Below, piece by piece: positions 12,519 to 25,310 of a DNA stretch of 64,000 nt. Numbering within the stretch: position 1 is the first letter of the stretch; each line of letters opens with the position of its first letter. The notes under the pieces were generated by a model, which worked only from the letters and a program-made list of their open reading frames with translations, ran no database searches and was not told the DNA's origin. The position numbers were made by a program, and so were the translations under genes. This DNA comes from Hymenolepis diminuta (Eukaryota > Platyhelminthes > Cestoda > Cyclophyllidea > Hymenolepididae), in contig CAADRB010000001.1 of NCBI GenBank assembly GCA_900708905.1, positions 2,645,831 to 2,709,830 on the forward strand, given 5' to 3'.

Positions 12519-12600
12519 AGTGGCGCCACTCCCATCTTTGGAGATACAGAATTTAAATTTGCCATGTATATCGATTAGATGTCCTTCTTTCTGATCCGAT
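12519..12600 (+). repeat. Dispersed repeat family D, copy 2
   Basis: Best copy of the family: agtggcgccactcccatctt, a perfect 12-base palindrome (agtggcgccact) followed by cccatctttgg and gatacagaa. Matching words are at 285-345 (minus), 25070-25115 (minus) and 31000-31075 (plus). Confidence 0.55.
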
Positions 12601-13489
12601 ATAAAGAAAAGGTGAGTAATACTCAAAATGAAGTTCCCAAATTATATTTATGATGTACAAAAATATCCCCAAAATTTAAATTCCTGGCATATAAATGGGC
12701 TAACATTATCAGAAAACGGGTTTTCGACGGAATTACAATAAATATTTTATAGCTGAGATTATTTAACATAACGCAGAGTTCGCTTACTGTGACCATGTTT
12801 AACTAACTTGAAGGAATAACAATTTCCTTCATATAAAAAGAGGAACTTTAAATTTTCTTATCAAAATGAAGGTGAGAATCCAAAATATGACACTTGAATT
12901 GTTAGGAAATTGCAGGAAAACCTCCTTTTCATGAGTCTTATAAGTGATGTTGAGGACGAAATATACAGGTTCAATTAAAAAACGTTCAAATAAAGCACCT
13001 TAGTTTTCTCAGTAGGTTAGGTTAATTTTGATTATAAAGAAGTATCACTCAGTGTGAAAGATAGTGAGCTCTGCTATGCTAAAGCCATGTTAGCTCTTAT
13101 CGTCTGCTGACATCTTGGCTACTATTTGATAAATATACCTGAAGCGGTTGACTGAATATCTAGATTGATTAACTGGTCCGTAAGCCCCGGACCCCACAAA
13201 CAAAAAAAAAATCACTCAGGAAATAATAGACAAATCTTGAAATTTGAACGTTCAAGCATTAGAAAATGAGGTAGTGGACTTATTTAAGAAGTAAATACTG
13301 TTCAACCCTAGTCCAAATACATCATCTGAGTATGAAATTATGACTCAGTTTCGAGTCATCCTAATGTTCTGAATTTTATATCATTTAACATTTCCAAATA
13401 AATAATACTGCAGTTTTCTTAGTAGGTTATTTCAGTCCTGAGCAAAGCTGAGTATGAAACTTGAATAAATGAGGTTAGTCTCTCTGAAG
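12601..13489. other. Non-coding spacer
   Basis: No usable frame. An A-run of about 10 lies at 13201-13210. A weak likeness to family C (ccccggacc, then cttgaaatttgaa) occurs near 13185-13250, too weak to call. Confidence 0.45.
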
Positions 13490-13700
13490 TTGTCCCGACG
13501 TGTATGTGTTCAAGAAAGTCCCAAATAGTTGCCAAAATATGAACTTCGGAAACTATTTGTTCGGGCGCAATAAAAGCTCACATCAATGCAAGGGCCGCCA
13601 AGAACTGCCATTGTAAAACTCAAGCCCCTATTTTCTCTAACAGAGTCCAGGACGGTTTATAAAACGACCTGGGAATTCGTGTGTTCAAATCAAATTTCAA
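13490..13700 (+). repeat. Dispersed repeat family A, copy 3
   Basis: Shows cacatcaatgcaagg, then gccgccaagaactgccat, then gtaaaactcaag, then a gagtccagg block and a tta-rich tail. This is the same order as copies at 690, 3930, 42960 and 46960. The ccgccaagaactgccat block is among the best preserved pieces of the family. Confidence 0.55.
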
Positions 13701-14964
13701 ATAAAACTTCATACCAAATGAAACTTCATAAACTATTTTATGAAAATATAACAAAGTAATTTTACTTTTATAATCGAGAGATAATTCTCAGTCACCTTGT
13801 TTAAAAAATTACCCTTACCATTCATGGTCACTCAAGTTCAGTTGATAATTCTGTATTGAGGAAGTTGTTACTTCATTTCATAATTATCCTTATCTTCTGA
13901 ATAAGAATTTATTGTCTCGATTAATGCCTGCTGACTGACGATCTCAATATTTCCTCACGTTTAAAGTTATTTTCTAAAGATTCTATTTCCCAAAATGATC
14001 TTCCCTTCCTCCTGATAAGAAGCAGTATTTGGATAAGAAAGTATCTACGTGTACAAATAAAATGTAACCTTATTAGTTGCTTGTTCTCGCGATCGCAAAT
14101 TGTCATTACTGCTCAGCTCTATCATCTGAATTACGGTTAATCAAATGTACAAATCTATTTGGAAAATGAGCATTGGTTCATCACGACCAGAAATTCGCTT
14201 TCTGAGGTGGTCATCCACTACCGCCGTTTGCGCCAAAGGTCATCTATCTACAGAGACTGTTCCATCTTGTCAGTAATCGATCATCGCTACCTTGCAGTGT
14301 ATTCTTAACACACTGCAGTCTCGTTTTTTTGATCATATGAGGATGTTTATTAGCTTAAAGAGAATCTAAATTTAATTATTTGCAATGAGCAAAATTTAGT
14401 GGAAATCGGGGAGACGAATAGGGCCAAAAACTATTTTAACCAAAACTGAAATTCCGATTAACAGAAAAAAAATATTTATGTTGGATTTTGAACCCTCCAA
14501 GGCAAATGATTTGGCATTATAACTAGACATAAAACAGTTAACGATAATCAACCGGGGCAATAATGGATTACAAGCCTCAGCAAATACTTATCAGTTGCCG
14601 TTCTTCATAATGAGACACAACCAAGTGGGCATGAGAGTGTAATGATAAAATTTAGTGGAACTTTTTTCAAACACTGGATTCTCAGTCCTCTTGAAATGCT
14701 TAATCCTGTGACGGGACTAGAAGTTTGCTTAATCCCAAAGATATTTTATTTTAAGCCCATGCCACAATTGGGAGGTTTTAATTCCCCACTATTACCTCAA
14801 GCTCTTCTGTAGAACAATCGTCTTCAGGTGGCTTGCATATACTTGAAGCACAAAACCACTTATATAACCCTTCAATGCTCGTTACTAAGTCTCGGTTGCA
14901 ATCCTTCCACCAGTATATTACATTCACAGCACTTGACCTGAGTAGAGGGAAGGTAACCGGGAGC
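13701..14964. other. Non-coding spacer
   Basis: A 61-codon minus-strand frame (13921-14106) lacks motifs. A small hairpin (gcagtgt pairing with acactgc) lies at about 14294-14318. Nothing else is recognised. Confidence 0.45.
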
Positions 14965-15095
14965 CAATTTTATGAGAAACTCACAGGGTGGTTGGTTATA
15001 CAAACCACCGGATGTGCATCGAGGGGTCTTGATCCCGTGAGCTCTGACTTGGGAGACGTGTACTTTGACCACTACGCCACTGTTGCCCCTAGAAT
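14965..15095 (-). repeat. tRNA-derived SINE, copy 4 (minus strand)
   Basis: Read on the minus strand it starts with acagtggcgtagtggtcaaa, a near-perfect Pol III A box (TGGCGTAGTGG). It continues ctcccaagtcagagctcacg, then a decayed B box (gggatcaagacccc), then tcgatgcacatccggtgg. This is the clearest A-box of the five copies. The small frames on both strands here (14833-15102 and 14872-15156) are produced by the repeat and are not genes. Confidence 0.65.
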
Positions 15096-15489
15096 TACAT
15101 AATAACCTATCTCTAAACAAAGACATACACAGCGTCACTGTTATACTTTTCGTCATTTCGTAAAATTTGACAAATGCTACGGAAATAACCGGTACGGCCT
15201 ACAAGCCACAACGATACAGTATCGTTTTGCTACAGAAATGTTTCTAGTGGAACAATAGTACCAAAATATATTAACAAACCAATCTGAAGCTCCAAAGGCA
15301 GGAGCGGTAACAATAACCAATATTTATTACTTGGTCAATTCCAGATGGAAGCTTACATTTGCTTTCAGGTGAAATAAAACTAGTTTGTGAAATGTGAAAT
15401 CAAGTAATACCAATAAATAAAAAACTTCACGTTTGAAAACTGATATCTAATATAGTTTCCTCCAATCACCTTCCAGACTAGACTCCAGC
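15096..15489. other. Non-coding spacer
   Basis: Contains an 8-base inverted repeat (aacgatac/gtatcgtt) around 15209-15225. Nothing else is recognised. Confidence 0.4.
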
Positions 15490-15660
15490 CGAAAGGAACA
15501 CCTTCAAATATCTCAGTCCATGAAGGTCTTAAAGGCAAAGATGAAGTAATCACAACTTGAGGAATACGAATAAGATAAAGGTGTTTAAATTCCTCTTTCC
15601 TCTCCCTCCAGTAAACATTTTTGCAAGATAACTGCTAAACTCATGAATTTCAGAATTAAC
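15490..15660 (+). repeat. Dispersed repeat family B, copy 1
   Basis: Contains accttcaaatatctcagtcc, then atgaaggtcttaaaggcaaa, gatgaagtaatcacaactt, and a pyrimidine-rich tail with cctctccctccagtaaac. Ordered matches occur at 25165-25310, 34790-34930 and 56160-56300. Non-coding. Confidence 0.5.
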
Positions 15661-18529
15661 ATTAAATTTAAAATTTGCTCATAAAATTCTTATTGTTTTA
15701 TTGCTATTACTGTCCAATATCTTGATTCAAGCTTCGTAGATATGCTACTAGTTATTGCCTTCTTACTGATATTAATCTTCGCTACATATGAAGAAGGAGA
15801 AAAAGGAAGACAATGGGAAGCAGAGTTTATTGGGAAAGGATCAAAAACCATGAGAGATAGAGGTGGGCAGGTGGGTACAAAAACTTTTATATTTAACTTA
15901 GTTTTGATAGCGATGGAGTGGCTGCGCGTAGTTTACCATACTTAAGATTTGTGCACTTTCGTATTTATATAGTCACACTTTTCACAAACAAATTCGTCTG
16001 AGAACAAAAGAAATCTCGGAATTGATAGAGCCTAAATGATTAGGTGGTAGTGACATTCTTTAAAGCCTCTAGTTGGTATCCGCCATATATATCTGCAATT
16101 AGTATAAATTAGCTTAATTCTGATCGACTCAACTAGTTCGCAATGTATTAAATTAATTGCTAGGCTAAAGGGAGTGTTTAAAACAGAAGAGATGTATTCT
16201 AGGACCCCTATTATGGACAATCTGCATTCAACCACCTCTCTTCTTTATTATCGGAATATAGCCAATCTAAAACATTTAGGAATAATTTTTTAATATCCTT
16301 GTTCACCAAGCGATAATTATAAAATCGCATCATGTGTATGGGTTTATAACCAGCCGCATACAAACAGCCACATACAAGGTGGACCTCCTATTTCTCAAGG
16401 TCACGCGGGTCAAAGCAAAATATGTTTGGTTTAAGCTTATTATTTCACAAATCTTATTATGCGAAATATTAGAGAGGAGGAGAGAGAGATGGCGCAGTTG
16501 AAATACTACAATGGCGATCACGCAAAATTGCGAGATCATGTGATGCAGAATGCAGGAAAAAACAGACCGGTTGAGGAAAAAGAAAGGAATGAGGAAGGGA
16601 AAGAGTGGGCTGGTAGGACATTGCACAACATTGCATTTGCGTAGCTATAAAATATGTCAAAACGAATGCATTTCTTTTCATTGCTAAAAGCTGCATAAAA
16701 GATTAGAAAAGGTTCTAAATTAACCGGATTACACATTAAGCTTGGCTTTGAGCCAAGAAATACCTCATATTTGTGACAGAAAAGTAAGATCGGATTAGAA
16801 GCAGGGAACTTAAAATATTATTAAGTTATTCATTAATTTCACTTTCAGCGAATGATAAAAGTCCTAGAATTTCATAAAAGATTTGCAAATAAAATGAGTG
16901 CTTGAATCTTTGAGCTCTTCCAAGAGTCGAACTTTAGAAAGCGATCTCATATATTAATCTCTATCTTCATAATGATGACCTTGAAAATGATATATCTTCG
17001 TAGGTTTTCCCATTTTAAATACTAATCAGGGAAATTCATTTAACTGTTATCATTCAATAAATCAACCAGTGGATTAACACAGATTTATGATATAGATTGT
17101 GAATATTCTGTAAGATCCTGACATTAAAGAAGTTGTGTCCTCTCCAATCTCGAAGCTGAAGATTCTAAAGATGTTTTTTATGAATCCCATAAGAATGTGT
17201 GTAATATTTACATAAACATGACACTCATGTTCAATTTTTCCTTGTAGTACAATTAGGTATTGGCTATCAACTCAGTATTTGCCCATATTTTCGAAAGGAT
17301 CCGATTGATGTCTTTGAAGTTGTCTTCAATTTCTGAATTTAAGCTGTCACCATAAATTACCAGTTGAACAAGCGAATGCATATTGAACATGAAAATAAGC
17401 TCTGGATTACAACAAGAATCAACTTCAGCAAAAATGTGTAATTAATCGAATTGAGTAAACGGTCATATGAAAGACGAGATTGGGAGGAGGGGAAAAATAC
17501 GTAGGTCTCAATGAGGCATTTACAGAGAAAAGGGGGCGTAAATTATGATGATAACTGTGAAAGCAAATGTTTCTATACTATTTGAACTGCCATTGGTGCC
17601 CCTTTTACAACTGCAAATTGGGCGAAAATTGGGCTATATATTACTTGTCAAGTGTGAAGGCTTGCATTTGCTTATGTTTTCACAGTTTCATATTTCAAAA
17701 ACAAATTCAAATCCGTTTGAGGGAGGAAAAAAGTGCGCATCCGGAGGTAACTGTATTTAAAAGTTTGAGTGATTATGCCACTCGTGTCACTTCATAGCAT
17801 ACATTAGGATATCTGCCAATATTTCCTCGCATTTGTGGGTGTTTCTCAAGGTCACAAATACTGATTTATATTGCACTAAATTGTAACGATTTTGATTAAA
17901 TCCTCTTTTAAGTTCGGCATTGTGGGTTAACCCACTACCTGTGCTGCTTTAGAATGATTAATTCTTTTAGATTATTTCCTAGTTGATTTTGTATCTTTTA
18001 CGACCTACAGGCTGATATCTCAACCAGAGGATGGACAAACTCAAATTCTCGAAAACGTTATATCGATACCCGTTATATCGAAAACGTATTACAGTTCAAC
18101 TCGAACTAAATACAGCAAGTATAATGTAATTAATAATAGTTCATATAAATCATTTAAGTGATAAGCGTTATTTTCAATAATAATAGAAAGAAAATATCAA
18201 ATGAAGTATCAAATAGTCAAAATTATATCATACTCAAAAGACAAGGTATTTGCACTTATTGTATTTCATTTTGTTTATTTTTTACTCTTTCCTATGTTCT
18301 TAGAAATCATCATTGTTTTTTCTGGCCAATCGAAAACTCTGAAAGTTTCATTAATGGGAAAGCATTTGAACAGGGTTGGACATTGAGGGGAAATGTGATG
18401 CTATAGAGTAGTAGTTTGTGATGAAATCTTGGCATTAGGAGATTAAATTTACTTAATTTCTGAATCTAGTGGATTGTCATATTTTTTTGTCCAATGCGTC
18501 ATATTCTAATGTTCAACATATTAGATACC
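15661..18529. other. AT-rich spacer with purine-rich patches
   Basis: Frames at 15742-15945, 16459-16644, 16330-16626 (minus), 17545-17760 and 18158-18406 show no domains. The 16470-16610 stretch is strongly purine-rich on the plus strand, which makes stop-poor frames on the minus strand. A short duplicated word (ttatatcga with tcgaaaacg) lies at about 18049-18090. No gene is supported. Confidence 0.45.
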
Positions 18530-18640
18530 ATGATTTGATCCCTGGGGTCCTGGATAAGTTCATGTTTGCAATGTCCAGCTGATGTAATTGAGCGCACCTC
18601 GACAACTTTATCTCCTTATATAACTATTAGCGCTTAGGTG
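18530..18640 (+). repeat. Dispersed repeat family E, copy 1
   Basis: Contains tttgatccctgg, then ggataagttcatgtttgcaa and tgtccag. The same ordered words occur at 29205, 33470, 46105, 49195 and 60465. Diverged and non-coding. Confidence 0.45.
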
Positions 18641-20029
18641 ACAGTAGCTCTGATGTTTTTGCTTACGGATAGAGATTAAATTAAGGAATTAAATAAGATT
18701 CCGCCTTCACTAAAAATGTGTTTTCAGAATCATGCTATCCCTTTTAATCAAGAGTTTCGGAATTGAAAAAAAGTACACTTTACTGGGACTAGTTATAACG
18801 TAGATCTAACACAATAGAAATTTCATTAATAGATAATTTTCATAGTTAATTTAAGGTTTTCGTTAAACGTACTATTGCACTGTGAAATTACCTGAATCCC
18901 AGTAGATAAGTTTACAGGAATTAATGATTCATCGACTATTGTCTGGTGAATTCGCATTAAAAGGGTATGAAATACATACACATTTCATTAGAATTTAAAA
19001 GTCATATAAAAATATTATTTTTAATAAATTGTTATGGTTTTTTTGTATGATACTGCCGTGTGTAAATCGTTGCGACGTAGACAAGTGTATTTAAAAAACA
19101 GTCTGCTTTATCAGAGTATGATACAAAATTGAAACTACATTGTTCTTCCATTTAAACAAACCGAATGACGAGGAGAGTAAATTGGGGGACTTCAGTCTTG
19201 AAACCAAGATTTGTGCATAGTTCTGTCTGCTGTTAGGGCCTCTAATTTATAGGAACTTCATTTCTTAAGATTTTCGAGAAAGTGATTTGGATTCGATTTC
19301 GCACGGTTATAAATGTATAACATACGTAACTCAAATAAGATTCAATGATTTTGATTACTAGTTCTGTTCCTATAATATGTTTTTTAAGTTTGAAATAACC
19401 GAAACTGTATTTTCTCAATTTATCGCCAGTTAAGTTAAAATCTCAAGGTTTTATGAAGGATAAGCCATCAAAATTATGAACATGGACTGGACCCTGGACC
19501 CACATATTAAGGAGTCATGCTCTATTAACCAGTCAGTACAATGACTTAGTTATGGTTAATCACTAAACGATATCCCTCTTAACACTGTATTGAATTTTCA
19601 TTTAGTCAACTAGCAGAATAACTATGATTTGATAAGATTTTCAAAGATAAAAGTGATCTGCTCTTACTGTGTTGAGCTAATGATCATTCCTTTTGGGATA
19701 GTAAGGAGCTTTGGTCGAGTTTTAATCAAAAACACGTTGGATCATTGAATGGGACTAAAGTCTTATTTGGCGTTTCTCGATCCTCAAAGTGTTTACTGGG
19801 ATTGATTGGCTTCTCATCTTCTGGCGAATTTTGGTAAATAGAAGAGATCGTAATGGATTTATTTCCTTCATACTTTGAGCTATTATCGCTACTCGTTTAT
19901 CCATTTAACCCCATTTTATGATTTTCTAATTCCTTCCGTGTATGACTCCCTTATCCAGTCCTTAAACTATTTACCGATTTGCCCTGTTATTTAATCCCTG
20001 TTCAATGAATTTTATTCTACGACTTATTT
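18641..20029. other. AT-rich spacer, nothing recognised
   Basis: No frame worth noting, no RNA gene and no transposon end. Confidence 0.45.
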
Positions 20030-20160
20030 ACAATATCAGATCTCTAGTATGAGGCTGACGCTTTTTCTCTCTTCTCCTCCAATATAAATATCCTTTCATC
20101 GACCCTGTCTCCTTCCTCTCTTGTGGAAATGGAGTTCGTAAAGCTAGAAAGGGCAAATAC
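20030..20160 (+). repeat. Dispersed repeat family G, copy 1
   Basis: A pyrimidine-rich tract (ctttttctctcttctcctcc and following) is followed by ggagttcgtaaagctagaaa and gggca. The same arrangement, a C/T-rich tract and then a tcg..a.gctagaaa-like word, recurs at 33950-34080, 37140-37346 and, more weakly, 63700-63930. Origin unknown; probably part of an old transposon. Confidence 0.4.
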
Positions 20161-22284
20161 TTAGCTAAATTTCTCCATCTCCGGTTATTATTAGCTAATT
20201 CGTTTAACCTTGTGTTTAACTAACTGAAGTGACTAACCAACTGCACAGTTCTACTGTGTCCCATTTCCATGGTTCTCCAAAGTTCTCCAACTTTTCTTTC
20301 CAATGAAGCAGTTGCATAAGGTATTCCTCTGATTCCCATTGACCGTTAGGGTATTCCTAGATAAATCAAAAGAATTGACTTTAGGAATTTTTTGATCAAT
20401 TAAATATTATACTACACTCATATTTTGCTTTATCACCCTTACTCCACATGATCGCAATTCTTCAAAATGTGAATTGCCTCTCTTACTCAAAGTTAAGTCA
20501 TGAATTTGCTTTTGCCTTTATGAATTTGTGCACCAGCTACACAAACAACATCATCAAATTCATCGACTACTAAAGATGCTCAAGTATGTGAGCACTTTAA
20601 ATGGCGCGATAAGAAATCGCTTATTGATTTCCTTTTCACCCAGTGTAAAAATAACAGCTTTCCATCTTGGAAAAAGGATCCAAACACAAGAAACAGTAAA
20701 ATGGTTTGATGTGAGTTTTCTGGAATCGATTAATTAATAAGCTGTGAACTTCGTGGACTTGGGCTCACTCAGCAAAGTCTAAGATTTGAACTTTTGAAGT
20801 AAGAATCCGACTTTATTATCAAATTCTTCTTGATCTCCTTCGCCGACTGTTCCTCGTATTCATGTACTTAAAAATCACAATGACCAGTTAAGTATATATT
20901 TTTAAATGTTCCACAAAGTTCCTTCGCCGAAAACTAACAGTGCATATTGAGCTGCCTAATCAATACCATTCTCATTTTCTAAACCTCGAGTTTGACGAGC
21001 CTACGACATCAAAACGGATCATGGGTTATTAATTGAGCTGACATTAATAGACAGTAGATTTTGATCGTGGCTGTGAAATAAAAAAATAGAGTCATGTGAC
21101 ATTGCGAATTCTACTTGTCGAAGTCTGACTAAAACAAATTTGTTTAGAATCTGACTGCGGTTGAAGATGCATAATATGGTAGAATAAGAAGAGATGGATA
21201 ATGTTGAAAAGAAATGAGGTAAAATGTTTTCTAAATACTGCAAAAAAATCAATTAAATTTCAGTTTTTATTCCTATGAATTCGCTTATCCATTTTACCCA
21301 GTTTGATCATTTCTGCATGTTGTTCTGTATATGACATTTCTACTGGAACCATGTATTAAGACAGTCTCTATCTCGTTTCATATGCTGAATTGATTAACGT
21401 TAATTTAAGGTGGAGTTTTCAAATTCGGCAAAATTAATGAAATGTTCTCCAATATGACGGATAATTTTGAACTTCTGACTCATTAATCCGGATGAGTTTT
21501 TAATAACCTGTAGGACTTTCAGAAAGATATCTCTATTAATTGTAAATCGAAAATGTCTTAATTAGCACAAAATCACTTAATTCAGTATTTAGCCTTAGGA
21601 ACCGAAATATTTTATAACTCCAACAAAGTAAAATAAATTTGCATCTTAAAACATCGATCTCAGCGATTAAGTTTGGATAAATCTCGCAAAAATATGGACT
21701 AGCGTCCTATCCACCTGTCTGATAAGGTCGAATTTTTTCACATCGATGTAGATAAACAAACCAAATGCATTTTTTTGTAAAAAAATAATCCAAACAAAAA
21801 CCTCTACTCTGCCGAGATAGACTTACAATTTCGGTTGCAAACTGTATCATCCAGATCTTTTGAGCCTGGCACAAAAGAGATTACCTTAGAGGCACGGCGA
21901 ATTGAGTATGATTGTCTTTCCCCTGTAGTCAAGTTCATAATTAACGAAATTTAATATGACATGAACGGCTACAAATAGGTCACACAAACAAAAGGAATAT
22001 TTTCATTTATTATGATATTTCTGGGAAAAAAGTTTTTCTGCATTTTCTTAAAAACATTTTCCTCGTGCTCTTTAAAATCCAGTCCTTTGCTGCTTTTAGA
22101 AGTCCCTACATACCTCTGATTTGCGATGGTTCCACTGTTTCATTTGATTAAGAGGATAATTCAATACAATAATCAAGATACCTCCTTTTAACATCTACTG
22201 AGTTCGATTTCAGCGTCCAGATCGAGAGTAATTTCTCTGCCATAGCTAAATTGGATCCCTTGCAAAATTGGCATGTGATAGAAC
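20161..22284. other. Non-coding spacer
   Basis: Short frames at 20528-20737 (+) and 21019-21252 (minus) have no motifs. A small hairpin, cacag/ctgtg, lies near 20244-20258. Nothing else is recognised. Confidence 0.45.
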
Positions 22285-22690
22285 ACATATTTAGGCCAGG
22301 GAGGGGTAGAAATGGGGTTTAAGAGAGGGAGAGTGGCCTAGTTTCTTAAAACGGAAGCCTGCAGGGCGAGGAATTTGGGCTGAATTTTGGGCAGTGCGCG
22401 CGCCCGATTACTGATGACTTACTGCTATTTGCAATAGCTTCACAACACAATCCGGGTGATATGTGATGCTGCCCAGTCCAATCCGTAGCTGTAATTCTAA
22501 TTCACTTGAGTCGCCAAGCCGATCTTAAAGTAAATGAAAAGAATCAATTGTCTACGAAGATATTTGGCCTATTTTCTGACAAGTGTGAGAACTGTCCATG
22601 AAAGCAGTAGGGAATTTTGCATGTGACGTCAGTCGGTATTAAGCAAGCGATTTCATTGGTCATTGGACATTTTGGCTCGCCGAATTTTAG
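22285..22690. promoter_or_regulatory. GC-richer patch with CRE and CCAAT-like motifs
   Basis: Base composition rises locally (for example cagtgcgcgcgcccg near 22393). Further along there is a palindromic TGACGTCA (22624-22631, CREB/ATF-type site) and two ATTGG (inverted CCAAT) words at 22655-22659 and 22662-22666. This combination is typical of animal promoters, but no exon can be joined to it. A GC-rich repeat fragment is an equal alternative. Confidence 0.2.
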
Positions 22691-23961
22691 ACTGTTTATA
22701 TTTTTAATGACTAGATTTTGAAAGTAAATAGAATCTGTCAGTTGGGAGTAAATTTTAATAGCTACACATTATAAGTCGAATATTAGGTCTGATGAATACC
22801 CACAAATATTCGCTTACATTTCATTGATTGATAGAAAACTGCTCAAATATAGCCTCTGACGATCACTGGTGTTCTATTGACCTATTGGCAGAGAAATGAG
22901 GGCCTTTCAAATAGTTTCTGAAATCTTAGTTGCAACTTTTCATCAAAATTACGTTAATCTTTGCTAAAGAAAAGGTTCTAAAGAGTTCCAGCTTTCAAGA
23001 CTTTAGAGGGTAAGGACTGTGAAGATTAGAGGTTGTACTCGTTAAGTAACCTGACTTTACACTGTAGAATACGGCCGATTATCTTGAGATTTACTGTGAT
23101 CAATTTAGTTCTGTGAAGCCACCTTGAAGAGTCTACGAATTAAGAAAAAGGAGTTTCTATAATTTATTGTGAATTTCTTAATTATAAATATTCAACTTAT
23201 ACCTATTTTAAATAAAAATGCTTTATTTATTTAAGGAGATACGGTTTTGTTGACATCGGGACTACCAATTTCATACGCTTTAGTCAAGTTTTTGTACTAT
23301 TAGAAAAGTAACTCCCATAAATATCTCTCTGCATTCGAATGTGCCAAGTTATCGGGATACCAGCTGCCTGAGTTCAAAGAATATGATGCGTCACTATAGT
23401 AGTCCATGTCCAGATCATTTCAAAGACAGTTAATAATACCGCGAAAACTGCTAGCGAATGCCTATGAACAAATCAAAATTCATACAAAATCACGAGCCAC
23501 GGCATAATTTACGTGTTTTACCTTTATAAAAAATAGTATTATTAAATTAGTGAATTATTACTGGGACACTTATCCTACCCTACAGAGTTAGTAAAATATA
23601 TATTTTGTTAATTGTATTTACTTTGATAAATAAAACAAATAATGCAAAGTATTTTTAAATGAAATAATCTTGATCGTCAAGATTCGATATCTCATTTTCT
23701 TGGCCCAACAGTTCCCTCCAAAAATTTTAATGATTTTCAAGTAGGCTTACCGGCTGACAAGATAATTGCAATTGAAATAAATCACTTTTTATTTACTTGA
23801 AAGCCACTCTTGCACAAAAGTTCAGAACAGACGTCTAGTAAATATGTAAATATCGATCAGTAAAAGGAAATTGAGATATTTTGAACCACTTTTTCGCCGA
23901 TTGATGTGCAATTCTTGAAAATACTACAGCGACAGCAAAAAATCAAAAAAAGATAATTCCT
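22691..23961. other. AT-rich spacer
   Basis: Nothing coding. Around 23341-23480 the words gccaagttatcg, gagttcaaaga and gcgaaaactgc resemble family A in order but too weakly for a firm call. Confidence 0.4.
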
Positions 23962-24225
23962 NNNNNNNNNNNNNNNNNNNNNNNNNNNNNNNNNNNNNNN
24001 NNNNNNNNNNNNNNNNNNNNNNNNNNNNNNNNNNNNNNNNNNNNNNNNNNNNNNNNNNNNNNNNNNNNNNNNNNNNNNNNNNNNNNNNNNNNNNNNNNNN
24101 NNNNNNNNNNNNNNNNNNNNNNNNNNNNNNNNNNNNNNNNNNNNNNNNNNNNNNNNNNNNNNNNNNNNNNNNNNNNNNNNNNNNNNNNNNNNNNNNNNNN
24201 NNNNNNNNNNNNNNNNNNNNNNNNN
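23962..24225. other. Assembly gap, 264 N
   Basis: Unsequenced run. Three overlapping minus-strand frames of 137-168 codons that seem to cross it consist mostly of undefined residues and should not be read as genes. Confidence 0.97.
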
Positions 24226-25069
24226 CCCCCCTCCCACTCCGCCCCATGACCACAAAACATGCACACACATAAGCTAAGAAATTTCTGTTTTCTTGAGACA
24301 AAATTTCCGCCTCGAGTTCTGCAATCACTGTGACATTCAAAATCACAAGCGCATGTTTGCCATTGCTTCATAACCAATCGGCGTGTGACCTTGCGAAATT
24401 TGTTAGTTAAAATAAAAATTGCAACATATGTTCGATCTATTTTGAGCATTTTTGGTAATTTAAATGGTAGATTGCATTAATGCAAAAGATCGGAGGGTAT
24501 TCTAATGCACTAATTTAGTAAAGGCCAAGTCTACTTTTGATTTCGAGACAAGATAAAATTTAACAAATCATTACTTGATCCACGAAGAAAAAAATCTGGT
24601 GATACAGGTTTAACTATGCCCTTCAAACTTCGCTGTTGAAAACAAGTTGAATTTAAAAAACATTAATGCGAAGTCTACAAAATTATTAAGCCTTGATAGA
24701 CTGATATTCAAGATAATTTGAGGTTCGATCCTTCGGGTTACCAATAGCAGTATTTGCCCTTCGGTAAAGAGGAAATACTCCAAGGAGATAAAGAAACACA
24801 AGAGTCTATTCTATCTATTCAGACCGATCTCTCGATTTGATAAGTGTTTTTTACTCTAGTTTGCTTCTTCTACATTGCCTTAAATGTCGGACTCGCAGTA
24901 TTTTCTATGTTATTTTGTTACTTAATCTTTTTTCAAGTTTTTATTTTTCATTTTATCGATATGGAAAGTAGTTTCATCAGAATAAATCATATTTGTATCT
25001 GTCGGTTACAATATTGGTTGTAAACGAACCTTGAAGTAGTTCCATCAACTCTAACTAACATACACCGAT
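24226..25069. other. Non-coding spacer
   Basis: A 63-codon minus-strand frame (24610-24801) has no motif. A B-box-like ggttcgatcc at 24723 lacks a matching acceptor stem or A box, so it is not called a tRNA. Confidence 0.45.
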
Positions 25070-25115
25070 TAACGTAATTCTAAAGATGGGAGTGACGTAA
25101 CCACCTGGTTTGTTA
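25070..25115 (-). repeat. Dispersed repeat family D, copy 3
   Basis: On the minus strand: ggtggttacgtcactcccat, then ctttagaattacg. This matches the core of copies at 285, 12519 and 31000. It lies about 50 bases before a family B copy. Confidence 0.45.
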
Positions 25116-25164
25116 GATTTGCGTTAGGCATTTTCTACTATCTGACAAACTTGTATTAATTGAT

Positions 25165-25310
25165 ACTGATCGGAGGACCTTCAAATATCTAATCTCATGA
25201 AAGTCTTTAACATAAAAGGGACACCAATTCCGACTCTTGCTATATAAAGATAAGTCGTTTCAAAGCCAAAATCCTCCAATTTCACACCCCCTTCATTTTA
25301 ATAGATGTTG
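25165..25310 (+). repeat. Dispersed repeat family B, copy 2
   Basis: Contains gaccttcaaatatctaatct, catgaaagtcttta, then gggacaccaattc and a pyrimidine-rich tail. Aligns by eye with copies at 15490, 34790 and 56160. Confidence 0.5.

Noticed and set aside
16330..16736. Several stop-poor frames on both strands
   Set aside because: Explained by a purine-rich tract on the plus strand; no domain in any of them.
23857..24449. Three overlapping minus-strand frames of 137-168 codons
   Set aside because: They run through 264 undetermined bases; the real residues on either side are few and carry no motif.
24715..24745. ggttcgatcc, possible tRNA T-arm
   Set aside because: No A box or acceptor stem at the right distance; the T stem needs wobble pairs.
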